A DNA stretch of 64,000 nt from Eggerthella timonensis (GTDB lineage Bacteria; Actinomycetota; Coriobacteriia; Coriobacteriales; Eggerthellaceae), in the NCBI RefSeq assembly GCF_900184265.1, contig NZ_FXXA01000002.1, positions 124,001 to 188,000 of the forward strand, in the 5' to 3' direction. A program made the translations under genes and the position numbers. Shown here piece after piece: positions 9,219 through 19,167 of the stretch (within the stretch, counting starts at the first letter, position 1; every line of letters starts with the position of its first letter). The notes beneath the pieces are model-generated. The model had not been told where the DNA came from. It searched no databases and saw only the letters and a list, made by a program, of their open reading frames with translations.

Positions 9219-9863
9219 TCAGAATTCTAGAAGGTCCTCCATGGTGCAGCCAAGCGTGCGCGCAAGAGCGTACAGCTTCATAGCATGAGCGCCGTTGATG
9301 TCTTTCGCCCGCTGCTCGTACTGTTGAACGGCCCTCAACGACGCACCCGAAGCCCTCGCAAGCTGCTTCTGGGTCATGCCGCGCGCCTGACGGATCGTCT
9401 TGAGCCGCGTGGGCTGCGCTTTGCGATCGATCAGCGATTCGATCGCATCGGCCGCACGATCTTCCGACGCCTCGTGTAGCGGTTCGTACAAACGCATCAA
9501 ATCTTTCATGCTAACTTTCTCATGCAAAGACGCGAACGGTCGGCCGGATCGCCATTGCGCATACGCGAGAATCCACCCGCACCAATACTCTGGAGAACGA
9601 TCCAGGGGAGCATGGAGGGCTTCGCAGAGAGGATCGAGCCGCATTCCCGCACGTTCGCAAACCTGCAAGACGAGTTCGATACCCGACATCCCCGCAACGT
9701 AGCGAGGGGAGCCGCCGCCGAACGCGGCGGCAATGTCGGTCTGCACGAACAGGTCGAAAAAGCGTTGGGCTCCCACCCGATCATCGCGCGCGGCATAGTC
9801 GAACGCTTCCGCAAGCGCGTCCATAGCGTCGTACAGATATGTTTTATCGTAGGCGCTCATCAT
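9219..9863 (-). CDS. HTH protein partnered with a DUF3990 ART-fold protein (probable antitoxin)
   Basis: 214 aa from the ATG at 9863 (a second ATG follows immediately). The N-terminal region has a conserved-looking core (DAMDALAEAFDYA, FGGGSPRYVAGMSGIEL), and residues from about 155 form a Cro/C1 HTH (MTQKQLARASGASLRAVQQYE). It overlaps the 3' end of the DUF3990 gene by about 20 bases, so translation is coupled. Toxin-first order with an HTH second gene fits type II toxin-antitoxin loci; autoregulation through the palindrome at 10527-10564 is likely but inferred. Confidence 0.75.
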   Translation of the reverse strand: MMSAYDKTYLYDAMDALAEAFDYAARDDRVGAQRFFDLFVQTDIAAAFGGGSPRYVAGMSGIELVLQVCERAGMRLDPLCEALHAPLDRSPEYWCGWILAYAQWRSGRPFASLHEKVSMKDLMRLYEPLHEASEDRAADAIESLIDRKAQPTRLKTIRQARGMTQKQLARASGASLRAVQQYEQRAKDINGAHAMKLYALARTLGCTMEDLLEF

Positions 9864-10527
9864 CTGCCCCCATTTCGCCGAGGATGATATCTCGCAGGAA
9901 CAGGCCCTGCATGCCCTGCCGCCGCACTTCCGTACGATACCGCGAGCGCGCTTGATCATCGCGCAGCTTACGCCTTGGGTAGTAGAGCGCGCTTGAAACA
10001 GGCTCGGACGACATGAAGCTGATACGCTCGAACGCGCGCTCGCTTTTCAGCACGACCTGTTCGCCCAAGTCGCCCAACTTCATAGCATGCGAGAGCTGTT
10101 CGACCGAGATGGCGTTGTTGAGAAACGCTCGTGCAAAGGAGAAGTAGCTGTCGTCGGCCCGGTAGCCAACGATGACGTCGCATGTCGAAACGTCGACGGC
10201 GAATCGCTCGCGCAGATACGTCGCGCCCTGCGAAGCCACCGGCAAACTGAGATCGACGATGCGATGATCCAAAAGCAGCGCAAGCCAATGGAGTATCCCG
10301 TATTCGGCAGCCGACAGATCAAGCACGGAAAGCCCGCGCGCATCGAACCGATACTCGTTGACATACCCATCGGAATCGGCGGCGGCACAGGCCCATTCCC
10401 GAGCAAGCTCGACGTGCTCGGTACAGTAAAAACCGCGCCCGTAGTCATTATAGGTTCGCCCTTTGCCGCATCGAGGCACTTCGATGATGTCGCAAGAACC
10501 ATGGTAGAGCATCAAGGTCTCGTTCAT
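9844..10527 (-). CDS. DUF3990 protein, ADP-ribosyltransferase-like fold (probable toxin)
   Basis: 227 aa. Near the N-terminus LYHGS (7-11) and YGRGFYCTE (29-37) match the nicotinamide-binding His and the G-x-FY-x-T strand of DUF3990 and related ADP-ribosyltransferases. DVIVGYRADD and the segment around VVLKSERAFERI are typical of the DUF3990 C-terminal half. Target and activity cannot be read from sequence. The ribosome site (AGGAG) sits inside a perfect hairpin that reaches the start codon. Co-expressed with the HTH gene at 9219-9863. Confidence 0.75.
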   Translation of the reverse strand: MNETLMLYHGSCDIIEVPRCGKGRTYNDYGRGFYCTEHVELAREWACAAADSDGYVNEYRFDARGLSVLDLSAAEYGILHWLALLLDHRIVDLSLPVASQGATYLRERFAVDVSTCDVIVGYRADDSYFSFARAFLNNAISVEQLSHAMKLGDLGEQVVLKSERAFERISFMSSEPVSSALYYPRRKLRDDQARSRYRTEVRRQGMQGLFLRDIILGEMGADDERLR

Positions 10528-10564
10528 AAGCTACTCCTATCTCTTTAGAGATAGGAGTAGCTTA
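10527..10564 (-). promoter_or_regulatory. Perfect palindrome covering the DUF3990 ribosome-binding site
   Basis: 18-base arms (TAAGCTACTCCTATCTCT and its exact complement) with a two-base centre. On the minus strand the 3' arm contains AGGAG and runs straight into the ATG. It could be a DNA operator for the HTH partner, an RNA hairpin hiding the ribosome site, or both. Confidence 0.8.
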
Positions 10565-10600
10565 CCATAAGAGACCCCTCGAGCGCGAAGGAAACGCGCC

Positions 10601-11308
10601 CTACTCTACGCGCATCATGCGGTAACCTACGCCCACGTGGGTTTGGATGTAACGGGGGTTCGCGGGGTCGGGCTCGATCTTCTTGCGGAGGGTGGCCATG
10701 AACACGCGCAGCGACGAGCGGTCGGAAGCGAGCGCGCTGCCCCACACTTCCTTGAGCACGTAGTTGTGCGTGAGCACCTTGCCGGTGTTACGAGCGAGCA
10801 GGCACAACAGTTTGTATTCGATGGGGGTGAGATGGATCTCCTCGCCGTCGCGGTGCACGCAGGCTGCCGCGTAGTCGATGCGCAGGCCGCCGTTCTCGTA
10901 CACGGCTTCGTCGGCCTGACCGCGCATGGCGCGCTCGCGCTCGAGGCGGCGCAGCGCCACGCGCACGCGCGCGAGCAGCTCTTCCACGGAAAACGGCTTC
11001 ACAAGATAGTCGTCGGCCCCGGCATCGAGCGCTTCCACCTTGTCGGCGTCCTCGAGCCGCGCCGATAGCACGATGACCGGCAGCGCCGACCACTCCCGCA
11101 GCGTGCGGATGACTTCCACGCCGTCGCGGTCGGGCAGCCCGAGGTCGAGCACCACCAGATCGGGCGGTTGGGTGGACAGGTCAAGCAGCGCCTGGTTGGC
11201 CGTCTTGGCCTCCTGGCAGGCGTAGCCGTGCAGGTCGAGCGTCGTCGTCACGAGACGGCGTACCGCTGCATCGTCTTCCACCACCAGTATTCTGTAGCCA
11301 TCAGCCAT
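10601..11308 (-). CDS. kdpE: Response regulator KdpE
   Basis: 235-aa OmpR/PhoB-type regulator that activates kdp transcription under potassium limitation or osmotic stress. The receiver domain has acidic pair ED in VVEDD, phospho-acceptor Asp in VVLDLGLPDRDG, and Lys in DDYLVKPF. The C-terminal winged helix ends YIQTHVGVGYRM. Its ATG lies inside the end of kdpD (8-base overlap), indicating translational coupling. Last gene of kdpFABCDE. Confidence 0.95.
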   Translation of the reverse strand: MADGYRILVVEDDAAVRRLVTTTLDLHGYACQEAKTANQALLDLSTQPPDLVVLDLGLPDRDGVEVIRTLREWSALPVIVLSARLEDADKVEALDAGADDYLVKPFSVEELLARVRVALRRLERERAMRGQADEAVYENGGLRIDYAAACVHRDGEEIHLTPIEYKLLCLLARNTGKVLTHNYVLKEVWGSALASDRSSLRVFMATLRKKIEPDPANPRYIQTHVGVGYRMMRVE

Positions 11309-14117
11309 GCCGCTCCTCCGTCGTAGACGCTTCGGACTCGTTCATGCGATCGGCGATCACGTCGCCTGCTTGCACCGCGGGCAGCATGAACGAGAACTCG
11401 CTGCCGTGCGGCTCGACGTTGCGCACCTCCAGCACGCCGCCGTGCACGTCCACGATGGAGTGGCACAGCGGCAACCCGAGGCCCAAGCCGCGCTTGAAGT
11501 CGCCGCTCTTGCCGTCGCGCTTGCCAGTGGACCCATTGTAGAACAGGTCGAACAGGTGCGCGCGTTCGTCCTCGGAAATGCCGGGACCCTCGTCGGACAC
11601 GCCGATGCGCACGCGCGGCCCTTCGCCGCCTCCCGCCGCCACCGCGCAAGCTGACACGACGATGCGCCCGTCGGGAGGCGTGTAGGACACGGCGTTGTTC
11701 ACGAGGTTGATGATCACCTGGATGATCAGGCGCGCGTCCATTTGGGCCATGAGCAGCTCGTCATCCAGCAACACGTCGATGCGGCGCTGCTCGGCACGTC
11801 GGTCCACATGCTGAAGCGCCTCGCGCACCACCTCGCCCACCAGCTCGGGCTGGCGGGCGATCTGCAGCGTGCCGTTGTCGATGCGCGTGATGGACAGCAG
11901 GTTCTCCACGAGCGTGACCAGCCAGCACGCATCGTCGTGGATGTCGCGGTACAGACGCTTCCTCTGCTCCTCGCTGAGCGCGCCGTCCTCGTGCAGCAGC
12001 ACATCGGCATCGCCGGAGATGCTGGTGAGGGGCGTGCGCAGGTCATGCGAGATGGTGCGCAGCAAATTCGAGCGCAGCGTCTCCTTCTCCACGCGCACGG
12101 CCATGTGACGGCGTTCGCGCTCGAGGCTGATCTGCTCCGCGGCCTGGCCGCATTCGTCCAGCACCATGAGCAGCAGGTTCTTCTCGAAGCCGCCGAAATC
12201 CTCGTCGTCGGCACCGTCCACCACGAGGCCCGCCACACCGTACACCGCATCCTTCGCCCTGATGGGCAGGTAAAGGCAGCGTGCGTCCGCCAGCGTTTCG
12301 GTGGTGGCGCCCGCGCGCTCGTTGTTCGAGGCTACCCACGCCGCCACGCCCGCTTCGCCCGGCGATACGAGCGCAGCCGCCGACCCGTCGCCCACGGTGC
12401 CGGGCACGTCGTACACCTCGGGCGCTCCCAGCACGCCGTCGTGCAGCCGATACATCACCACGGGCCGGTTCAGCAGCTTGATGATCTGCTGCGCGGCCAG
12501 ACGGAAGCACGTGTCCACGTCAGGAGCCGTCTGCAGCTTCCGGCTGGATTCGAGCAGCACCTCGGTGCGGTAGGCTCGCCGCGTGGTGCTGATGGCCTGA
12601 CGCTTCATGCGCACGGCCAGCGACGAGGCCGCCAACGTGCCCAGCAGCAAGAAGCCGAAGATGAACGGGTAGTTCAACCCGTAGGCGTTGAAGGTGAAAC
12701 GCGGCGTGGTGAAGAAGAAGTTATACGCCAGCATGCTGCCGAGCGACGCGATGAGCCCGTAGAAGAACCCGTCGGCCTTCGTGGCCACGAACAGCACCAC
12801 GAGCAGGTACAGCATGAGGATGACCGACGACGATAATCCTATCGCATACACGCCCACGCCGAGCGCCGTGGCGATGCCCACGGCCGCCAACGCCTTCCAC
12901 ACGTCGCCGGTCGTGGGGCGCAGGCCGGCCGCCTCGCGCAAGCGACCGTACTGCACCGGCAGATCGCGCACGGGAACCACGTTCACCACCGCGCCGTGCA
13001 CGTGGCGCATCAGCCGGCTTGCCAGCCCCTCGCGCCCGAGCGCCAGCGATCGAAGCCCCATCGTGCTGCCCACCACGATATGCGCGATGCCCGCCGTCTC
13101 GGCATACTGTGCGATCTGCTGGGCGATGTCCTCGCCGTACAGCGTGACCACATGCGCGCCCAACTCCTCGGCAAGGTCGGTGTTAGCGCGCAGGCGGCCG
13201 CGCACCTCGCTTTCCACCCGCTTGTCGCGCGAGGTTTCCACGATGAGCGCCGTGAGCGCGCCATGGTAGGCCTCGGCCATGTTCGCCGCCTCGCGGATGG
13301 CCTTCACGTTGCCCGCGTCGGCCGTGACGTACACGAGCACGTCCTCGCCCACCTCGAAGTGGCGGCCGGCCTCCACGCATTCTCCCTTGCGCGTGAGGCG
13401 GTCGGCCATGCGGCGCAGCGAGATCTCGCGCAGCGCCGCCAGGTTCTTGCGCGAGAAGAAGTTCGCCAGCGCCGTGTTCGCGCGCTCGGGCAGGTATATC
13501 TTGCCCGCCTCCAAACGCTCGATGAGGTCGTCGGGCTCGATGTCGACGAGCTCGACCGACGCGGCCTGGTCGAACAACCGGTCGGGAATGCGCTCGGCCA
13601 CGCTGACGTGCGTGATGGCGGCGATCTTGTCGTTGAGCCCCTCGAGATGCTGCACGTTGACGGTGGTGAACACGTTGATGCCGGCGCGCAGCAGCTCCTC
13701 CACGTCCTGGTAGCGCTTCTTGTGGCGGCCGCCCGGAGCGTTCGTGTGGGCCAGCTCGTCCACGAGCATGATCTGCGGGCGACGCTCCAAGGCGGCATCG
13801 AGATCGAATTCCCTGAGCGTGATGCCGCGATGGCGCTGCTCGCGCGGGGGAATCTGCTCGAGCCCGTCGACGAGCGCCATCGTCTCGACGCGCGTGTGCG
13901 GCTCCACGTATCCCACCACCACGTCGTAGCCCTTCGCCAGCACCTCATGGGCCTCCGTGAGCATGGCGTACGTCTTGCCGACGCCCGCCGCATAACCGAA
14001 GAATATCTTGAGCTTACCGCGCGTGTCGCCCTCGGTAGCCTCGGCTTCCTCGATTTGCCGCAGGATGGCATCGGGATCGCGCCGGGCATCGAAGCCGTCG
14101 CACCTCGTATCGGCCAT
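11301..14117 (-). CDS. kdpD: Potassium sensor histidine kinase KdpD
   Basis: 938 aa. Domains in order: KdpD N-terminal domain with Walker A GYAAGVGKTYAML (about 47-59), a USP-like domain, four transmembrane helices in DUF4118 (about 400-500), a GAF-like region, and HisKA/HATPase. The phospho-acceptor His is in SHDLRTPLTSI (about residue 690) and G-boxes DEGPGISEDE and GLGLGLPLCHS are present. Full length for the family. Starts shortly after the damaged kdpC and overlaps kdpE. Confidence 0.95.
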   Translation of the reverse strand: MADTRCDGFDARRDPDAILRQIEEAEATEGDTRGKLKIFFGYAAGVGKTYAMLTEAHEVLAKGYDVVVGYVEPHTRVETMALVDGLEQIPPREQRHRGITLREFDLDAALERRPQIMLVDELAHTNAPGGRHKKRYQDVEELLRAGINVFTTVNVQHLEGLNDKIAAITHVSVAERIPDRLFDQAASVELVDIEPDDLIERLEAGKIYLPERANTALANFFSRKNLAALREISLRRMADRLTRKGECVEAGRHFEVGEDVLVYVTADAGNVKAIREAANMAEAYHGALTALIVETSRDKRVESEVRGRLRANTDLAEELGAHVVTLYGEDIAQQIAQYAETAGIAHIVVGSTMGLRSLALGREGLASRLMRHVHGAVVNVVPVRDLPVQYGRLREAAGLRPTTGDVWKALAAVGIATALGVGVYAIGLSSSVILMLYLLVVLFVATKADGFFYGLIASLGSMLAYNFFFTTPRFTFNAYGLNYPFIFGFLLLGTLAASSLAVRMKRQAISTTRRAYRTEVLLESSRKLQTAPDVDTCFRLAAQQIIKLLNRPVVMYRLHDGVLGAPEVYDVPGTVGDGSAAALVSPGEAGVAAWVASNNERAGATTETLADARCLYLPIRAKDAVYGVAGLVVDGADDEDFGGFEKNLLLMVLDECGQAAEQISLERERRHMAVRVEKETLRSNLLRTISHDLRTPLTSISGDADVLLHEDGALSEEQRKRLYRDIHDDACWLVTLVENLLSITRIDNGTLQIARQPELVGEVVREALQHVDRRAEQRRIDVLLDDELLMAQMDARLIIQVIINLVNNAVSYTPPDGRIVVSACAVAAGGGEGPRVRIGVSDEGPGISEDERAHLFDLFYNGSTGKRDGKSGDFKRGLGLGLPLCHSIVDVHGGVLEVRNVEPHGSEFSFMLPAVQAGDVIADRMNESEASTTEERHG

Positions 14118-14623
14118 GGTCGTCCTTTCCTTTCGCGCCGCCCATCATAGCACGCCGCCCTCCCGCGGTTGATGAGCGAAGAATCACGGGTTGGCGTCGG
14201 AGGCGGGGTGAGGCCGCTGCCCGAGCACGTCACGAGATCGCTCGGGATGGCGCGGTCGCCCTTTTCCGGATGCGCCTCGCGGATCTTCTGCACGCGCTCG
14301 GCCACGATCTGGTCGAATTCGTCGCTAGCCGGGCTCAGGTTCGAGGGACCGTACCACATCACGGGATTGCCGGCATCATCGGTGAACGTGCTGACGTTCG
14401 CGTTCGTGGGACGTCCCCACATATGGTCGTCGTCCGAGAACTCCTGGCCCACCAGCGTGCTGCCGTACTTCACGCCGTCCACTTCGATGATGGATCCGTT
14501 CGCCTGCTGAGGAAACAGCAGTTGCGCGATGCCCGTGGTAACCGCCGTGTACAGCACGCCGCACACAAGCGTCATCGCCACGAAGAAGAGGGCGCCGGCG
14601 ATCCATGTTCTTGCTTTCGTCAT
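14118..14623 (-). pseudogene. kdpC: kdpC, potassium-transporting ATPase C subunit, 3' end missing
   Basis: The first ~138 residues are normal KdpC: an N-terminal transmembrane helix, then IIEVDGVKYGSTLVGQEF, MWGRPTNANV, and SDLVTCSGSGL. KdpC is usually near 190-200 aa and continues after SGSGL with D-P-x-I-S and a conserved C-terminal half. Here the frame instead reads TPPPTPTRDSSLINRG and runs without a stop into kdpD, in another frame; a one-base shift at this point would reach TGA after about nine codons. The C-terminal quarter is absent, so this is a truncation or deletion. Start chosen at the second ATG, 8 bases after AAAGGA. Confidence 0.75.
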
Positions 14624-14639
14624 GATGAGCATCCTTTCG

Positions 14640-16793
14640 TTAGAGGCCGAGGGCTACCAGCGCCATGTCCAGCAGCTTGATGGCCACGAAGGGCAGCACC
14701 ACGCCGCCCACGCCGTATACCACGAGGTTGCGGGTGAGCAGGCTTTGCGCCGTGCCCTCGCGATACTTCACTCCCTTGAGCGCCAACGGGATCAGCGCCA
14801 CGATGATGAGCGCGTTGTAGATGATGGCCGCCATGATGGCGGACGACGGGCTGCCCAGACGCATGATGTTGAGCGCTTCGAGCTGGGGGTACAGCGGCAC
14901 GAACAGCGCCGGGATGATGGCGAAGTACTTGGCCACGTCGTTCGCGATGGAGAACGTGGTCAGGCTGCCGCGCGTCATGAGCAGCTGCTTGCCGATGCGC
15001 ACGATGTCGATGAGCTTCGTCGGGCTGGAATCGAGGTCCACCATGTTGCCGGCTTCCTTCGCCGCCTGCGTGCCGCTGTTCATGGCCACGGCCACGTCGG
15101 CCTGGGCGAGCGCGGGCGCATCGTTCGTGCCGTCGCCCGTCATGGCCACCATGTGGCCCTCGGCCTGGTACCCGCGGATGGCAGCCAGCTTCGTCTCGGG
15201 CGTCGCCTCGGCGATGAAGTCGTCCACCCCGGCCTCGGCCGCGATGGCCGCCGCCGTCATGGGGTTGTCGCCCGTGATCATGACGGTTTTGATGCCCATG
15301 GTGCGCAGATCGGAGAAGTTCTCCTTGATGCCCTGCTTCACGATGTCCTTCAGATGCACGACACCCAGAATACGATGATCGCGAGCAACGAGCAGCGGAG
15401 TGCCGCCTGCGCGCGAGACATCCTCAACGATGCCGGCGCACTGAGCGCTGTACGTGCCGCCGTGCGACTCCACATAACCCTTGACGGCATCGGCCGCCCC
15501 CTTCCGAATCTCGTGACCGCCGAAGTCGACGCCGCTCATGCGCGTCTGCGCCGTGAACGGGATGGACTCCATGCCCGACCCTTCCAGCTCGCGGGCACGG
15601 ATGTCGAACAGCTCCTTTGCCAGCACCACGATGCTGCGGCCCTCGGGCGTCTCGTCGGTGAGGCTGGCCAGCTGCGCCGCGTCGGCCACGTCGCGCTCCG
15701 ACGCGCCGTCCACCGGGATGAACGCCGTAGCCTGACGGTTGCCCAGCGTGATGGTGCCCGTCTTGTCGAGCAGCAGCACGTCCACGTCGCCCGCGGCCTC
15801 CACGGCGCGGCCGCTCATGGCCAGCACGTTCGCCTGGTTGAGGCGGCTCATGCCGGCGATGCCGATGGCCGACAGCAACGCGCCGATGGTGGTGGGCGCC
15901 AGGCACACGAACAGCGCGATGAGCGAGGTGAGCGTCGTCGGGTTCGCCGCGCCTTCCTGCCCGGCCGTGAACGCGCTGAACGGGAACAGCGCCACGGCCA
16001 CGATGAGGAACACGATGGTCAACGCCACGAGCAGGATCTCGAGGGCGATCTCGTTCGGCGTCTTCTTGCGCGCGGCCGACTCCACCATCGCGATCATCTG
16101 GTCGAGGAAGCTGTGGCCCGCCTCGGCCGTCACCTCCACCACCAGCCAGTCGGACAACACCGTGGTGCCGCCGGTCACGGCCGAGCGGTCACCGCCCGAT
16201 TCGCGGATGACCGGGGCCGACTCGCCCGTGATGGCGCTCTCGTCAACCGATGCCGCGCCCAGGACGATCTCGCCGTCGGCGGGAATCTGCTCGCCTGCCG
16301 CCACGAAGAACAGGTCCTTCTTCTTGAGCAGCGCCGAGCTCACTTCGTCGGCGTTCAGGCGGAAGAACTCGGCCGGATCGTCGAGGTGCACGCCTTTCGC
16401 CAACTGACCTTGGTTGATCTTGTGCGCGTCCACATCGCGCTTGGCCGCGCGCAGCGAGTCGGCTTGCGCCTTGCCGCGGCCTTCGGCCAACGCTTCGGCG
16501 AAGTTCGAGAACAGCACGGTGAGCCACAGCACCACCGATATGGCCAGCACGAACGCCGGATGCGAATCCGTCACGCCGAACAGCGCCAACACGAACAGCC
16601 CCAGCGTGAGGATGGCCGAAAGGTACACCATGAGCATCACGGGATTCTTCGCCTGCTCGCGAGGGTTGAGCTTCTCGAAGGCGTCGCGCACCGCGTGCTT
16701 CGCGAGCGCGCTCATGGCGCCGTCGTTGTGATTGCCACGGGGGCTGCGAGCACCCGCTTCTTCCCAAGTAGTCGTAGTCATAGCTCCATTCAC
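14640..16793 (-). CDS. kdpB: Potassium-transporting P-type ATPase subunit KdpB
   Basis: 717-aa ATP-hydrolysing subunit of KdpFABC in the cell membrane. The phosphorylation site DKTGTIT is near residue 345, TGES in the actuator domain (AITGESAPV) and [11 protein letters not shown] in the P-domain are intact. Seven membrane helices fit the family. The stop is followed within 20 bases by kdpC. Two possible ATGs (residues 1 and 5). Nothing suggests loss of function, in contrast to kdpC. Confidence 0.96.
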   Translation of the reverse strand: MNGAMTTTTWEEAGARSPRGNHNDGAMSALAKHAVRDAFEKLNPREQAKNPVMLMVYLSAILTLGLFVLALFGVTDSHPAFVLAISVVLWLTVLFSNFAEALAEGRGKAQADSLRAAKRDVDAHKINQGQLAKGVHLDDPAEFFRLNADEVSSALLKKKDLFFVAAGEQIPADGEIVLGAASVDESAITGESAPVIRESGGDRSAVTGGTTVLSDWLVVEVTAEAGHSFLDQMIAMVESAARKKTPNEIALEILLVALTIVFLIVAVALFPFSAFTAGQEGAANPTTLTSLIALFVCLAPTTIGALLSAIGIAGMSRLNQANVLAMSGRAVEAAGDVDVLLLDKTGTITLGNRQATAFIPVDGASERDVADAAQLASLTDETPEGRSIVVLAKELFDIRARELEGSGMESIPFTAQTRMSGVDFGGHEIRKGAADAVKGYVESHGGTYSAQCAGIVEDVSRAGGTPLLVARDHRILGVVHLKDIVKQGIKENFSDLRTMGIKTVMITGDNPMTAAAIAAEAGVDDFIAEATPETKLAAIRGYQAEGHMVAMTGDGTNDAPALAQADVAVAMNSGTQAAKEAGNMVDLDSSPTKLIDIVRIGKQLLMTRGSLTTFSIANDVAKYFAIIPALFVPLYPQLEALNIMRLGSPSSAIMAAIIYNALIIVALIPLALKGVKYREGTAQSLLTRNLVVYGVGGVVLPFVAIKLLDMALVALGL

Positions 16794-16799
16794 CTTGCC

Positions 16800-18581
16800 T
16801 TACCCGAGCACCATCTGGAGATGCTCGGCAATGGGACCCAGCGCAAGCGCGGGGAACATCGTGAGCGCGCCCACCAGCAGCACGATAACGATCAGCAGGA
16901 ACACGAACATGGCGTTGCACGTGGACAGCGTTCCCGCGCTCGTCGCCACCTTCGAGCGCTTCGCCAAACCACCGGCCAGCACGAGCGCCGCAGCCAACGG
17001 GACGAAGCGGTTCACCAGCATTTCAAGCCCCAGCACCACGTTGATCATGGGCGTGTTCGCGCTGAGGCCCGCGAACGCCGATCCGTTGTTGCCGCCAGCC
17101 GAGATGGCCGCGTACAGCACTTCCGAGAACCCGTGCGCACCCGTGTTGGTGAGGCTGTCCACCGTGGCGGGGTCGAGACACATGACGGCCGCGCCCACGA
17201 GTATGACGAGCGGCGTGGTGACGCACAGGATCACCGCCATGCGCATCTCCTTCGGCCCGATCTTCTTGCCGAGGTACTCCGGCGTGCGTCCCACCATGAG
17301 GCCGGCGATGAACACCGTGAGCAACACAAATCCGATGAGCGAGTACAGGCCGCAGCCGACGCCGCCGAACACCACTTCGCCGAGCGCCATGAGAATCATG
17401 GGCACCATGCCGCCGAGGGGTGTGAAGCTGTCGTGCATCGAGTTCACCGCGCCGTTCGAAGCAGCGGTGGTGAAAGCTGCCCACAGCGACGAGTCGGTCA
17501 CGCCGAAGCGCGTCTCCTTGCCTTCCATGTTGCCGCCGGACTGATCGGTCGTGCCCATGTACACCGCGCCGTCTTGCGCAAGCTGCGGCGTTCCCGTCTG
17601 CTCGAAGTACGCGATGGCCACGAGGCCTGCCAGCAACAGGATGAACAGGGCCGCGAACAGGGCACGCCCTTGCCGCCGGTCGTTCACGAAGCGACCGAAG
17701 CTGAACACGAGCGACACGGGGATGAGCAGCAGCGATACGCACTGGATGAGGTTCGTCAACGGCGTGGGGTTCTCAAGCGGGCTTGCGGAGTTCACGCCGT
17801 TGTAGCCGCCGCCGTTCGTGCCGAGCTGCTTGATGGCGACCTGGCTGGCCTGCGGCCCCAGGGGGATGGCCTCCTGGGTGACGATCTGCTCGGCCGCGGG
17901 ATCGTCGGCGCTCACGATGGCGCCGTCCGCCGTCACGCCCACCGGCTCCACCAGTTGCACCGTCTCGTACGGCGAGAGGTTCTGCGGCGAGCCCTGCGCG
18001 ACGTCGACGATTGCCACCACCAACGACAACGGCAGCAGCACGAACAGCACGGCGCGGGTCGCGTCTTTCCAGAAGTTGCCGAGACCCGGCGCGTTCTCGG
18101 CCACGATGCCGCGGAACAGCGCGAACAGCACGGCAATGCCCACGGCCGGCGTGACGAAGTTCTGCACGGTCAGGCCGATGGCCTGCGAGAAGTAGCTCAG
18201 CGCCGCTTCGCCGCTGTAAGCCTGCCAGTTCGTGTTCGTCACGAAGCTGACGGCGGTATTGAACGCGAGGTCCCAGCTGAGGCCGGGCAGGCCCTCTGGG
18301 TTGCCGGGCAGCACGCCTTGCAGCATGAGGATGGCGAACAGCCCCACGAGCGAGACGACCGAGAACGCGAGCGCGCTCACCAGATAGCGCTTCCAGCCCA
18401 TGTCTTCGTGACGGTCGACGCGGATGCCGCGGTAGATGAGGCTTTCCACCGGATTGAGCACGCGCGATAGCACAGCCACCCGCTCGCCCGCCATCACCCG
18501 GTTGATATACCCGGACAACGGGATGGCGAGAGCCACCAATACGGCGAGGTAGACCGCATACTCGAACACTTCGCCCGTCAT
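16800..18581 (-). CDS. kdpA: Potassium-transporting ATPase subunit KdpA
   Basis: 593-aa potassium-channel-like subunit with ten hydrophobic segments. Selectivity-filter regions such as VSFVTNTNWQAY, LGTNGGGYNG, and SAGGNNGSAF are visible. ATG overlaps the kdpF stop (ATGA). Length is close to E. coli KdpA (557 aa) with a slightly longer periplasmic loop. Confidence 0.96.
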   Translation of the reverse strand: MTGEVFEYAVYLAVLVALAIPLSGYINRVMAGERVAVLSRVLNPVESLIYRGIRVDRHEDMGWKRYLVSALAFSVVSLVGLFAILMLQGVLPGNPEGLPGLSWDLAFNTAVSFVTNTNWQAYSGEAALSYFSQAIGLTVQNFVTPAVGIAVLFALFRGIVAENAPGLGNFWKDATRAVLFVLLPLSLVVAIVDVAQGSPQNLSPYETVQLVEPVGVTADGAIVSADDPAAEQIVTQEAIPLGPQASQVAIKQLGTNGGGYNGVNSASPLENPTPLTNLIQCVSLLLIPVSLVFSFGRFVNDRRQGRALFAALFILLLAGLVAIAYFEQTGTPQLAQDGAVYMGTTDQSGGNMEGKETRFGVTDSSLWAAFTTAASNGAVNSMHDSFTPLGGMVPMILMALGEVVFGGVGCGLYSLIGFVLLTVFIAGLMVGRTPEYLGKKIGPKEMRMAVILCVTTPLVILVGAAVMCLDPATVDSLTNTGAHGFSEVLYAAISAGGNNGSAFAGLSANTPMINVVLGLEMLVNRFVPLAAALVLAGGLAKRSKVATSAGTLSTCNAMFVFLLIVIVLLVGALTMFPALALGPIAEHLQMVLG

Positions 18582-18673
18582 CGTTCATCACCTCCTCGCA
18601 GAAGCACATAAAAGAGGTAGAGCGCGACGAAGATGCTCAACCCTCCTACGATGCCGGTAACGATGTCCATCAT
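18578..18673 (-). CDS. kdpF: KdpF, small stabilising subunit of KdpFABC
   Basis: 31-residue peptide starting MMDIVTGIVGGLSIF and ending LLRGGDER: one transmembrane helix, as in KdpF of other bacteria. Its TGA overlaps the kdpA ATG. The ribosome site AAGGAAGG lies just upstream; spacing slightly favours the second ATG (18670). First gene of the kdp operon. Confidence 0.85.
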   Translation of the reverse strand: MMDIVTGIVGGLSIFVALYLFYVLLRGGDER

Positions 18674-18697
18674 GATCCTTCCTTACGAGTTGCCTGG

Positions 18698-18727
18698 CGT
18701 GGCGGCGCATACGGGAGCGCCGCCACG
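18698..18727 (-). promoter_or_regulatory. Hairpin in the kdp leader region
   Basis: Perfect 11-bp arms CGTGGCGGCGC / GCGCCGCCACG around an 8-base loop, 25 bases upstream of kdpF. No U-tract follows, so it is not an obvious terminator; it may stabilise the mRNA or be an operator. Confidence 0.45.
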
Positions 18728-18836
18728 GACCCAGCATAAGGAGAACCGCATGAGCGCGGCGTAAAGATGAGAGCCTGCGTGTTAAGGAAGGATTAAGATA
18801 GGGAAATTGGTGCGCGCGATCGCGCCCCCGAATGGA

Positions 18837-18852
18837 TGGTTCACGTGAAACA
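18837..18852. promoter_or_regulatory. Near-match parS site
   Basis: TGGTTCACGTGAAACA, one mismatch from the ParB-binding consensus TGTTTCACGTGAAACA. Confidence 0.6.
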
Positions 18853-18932
18853 TCCGTTCCTACTCCCTGTTCGCCGCATCATCCCAGGAAGGGCCCGCGC
18901 GGGCGCCCGCCATGCGGCGGAAGGCGCCCGGG

Positions 18933-19096
18933 ATGGCAAGTTCTCACCGAATTCGGAATCTTCGGCGCGGCCGGGAGGGCGCTGCGGCGCGCCGGAGGGC
19001 AAGCGCCTTCCAGCCACCTGGCCTTATTCAGGAAGGGATGCGCAGCCGCGCCCCGGACACCGTATCAAAGCTCCGAATTCGGTGAGAACTTGCCAT
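18933..19096. repeat. Long inverted repeat with 25-bp perfect arms
   Basis: Arms run ATGGCAAGTTCTCACCGAAT... (18933-18957) and the exact complement (19072-19096) around a ~114-bp GC-rich centre. MITE-like, with no open frame inside that encodes a transposase. Confidence 0.75.
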
Positions 19097-19151
19097 CGAG
19101 GGCCCTCCGGGATGCGCGCGGGCGATGCGACGGCATCGTGTATCGAACGAG

Positions 19152-19167
19152 TGTTTCACGTGAAACA
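19152..19167. promoter_or_regulatory. parS site (ParB/Noc-type)
   Basis: Perfect 16-bp TGTTTCACGTGAAACA in the intergenic region next to the tsaD 3' end. Confidence 0.88.

Noticed and set aside
14529-18470. Very long plus-strand open frame (over 1300 codons)
   Set aside because: It is the antisense shadow of kdpC, kdpB and kdpA, His/Arg-rich and without family motifs; high GC keeps such frames open.
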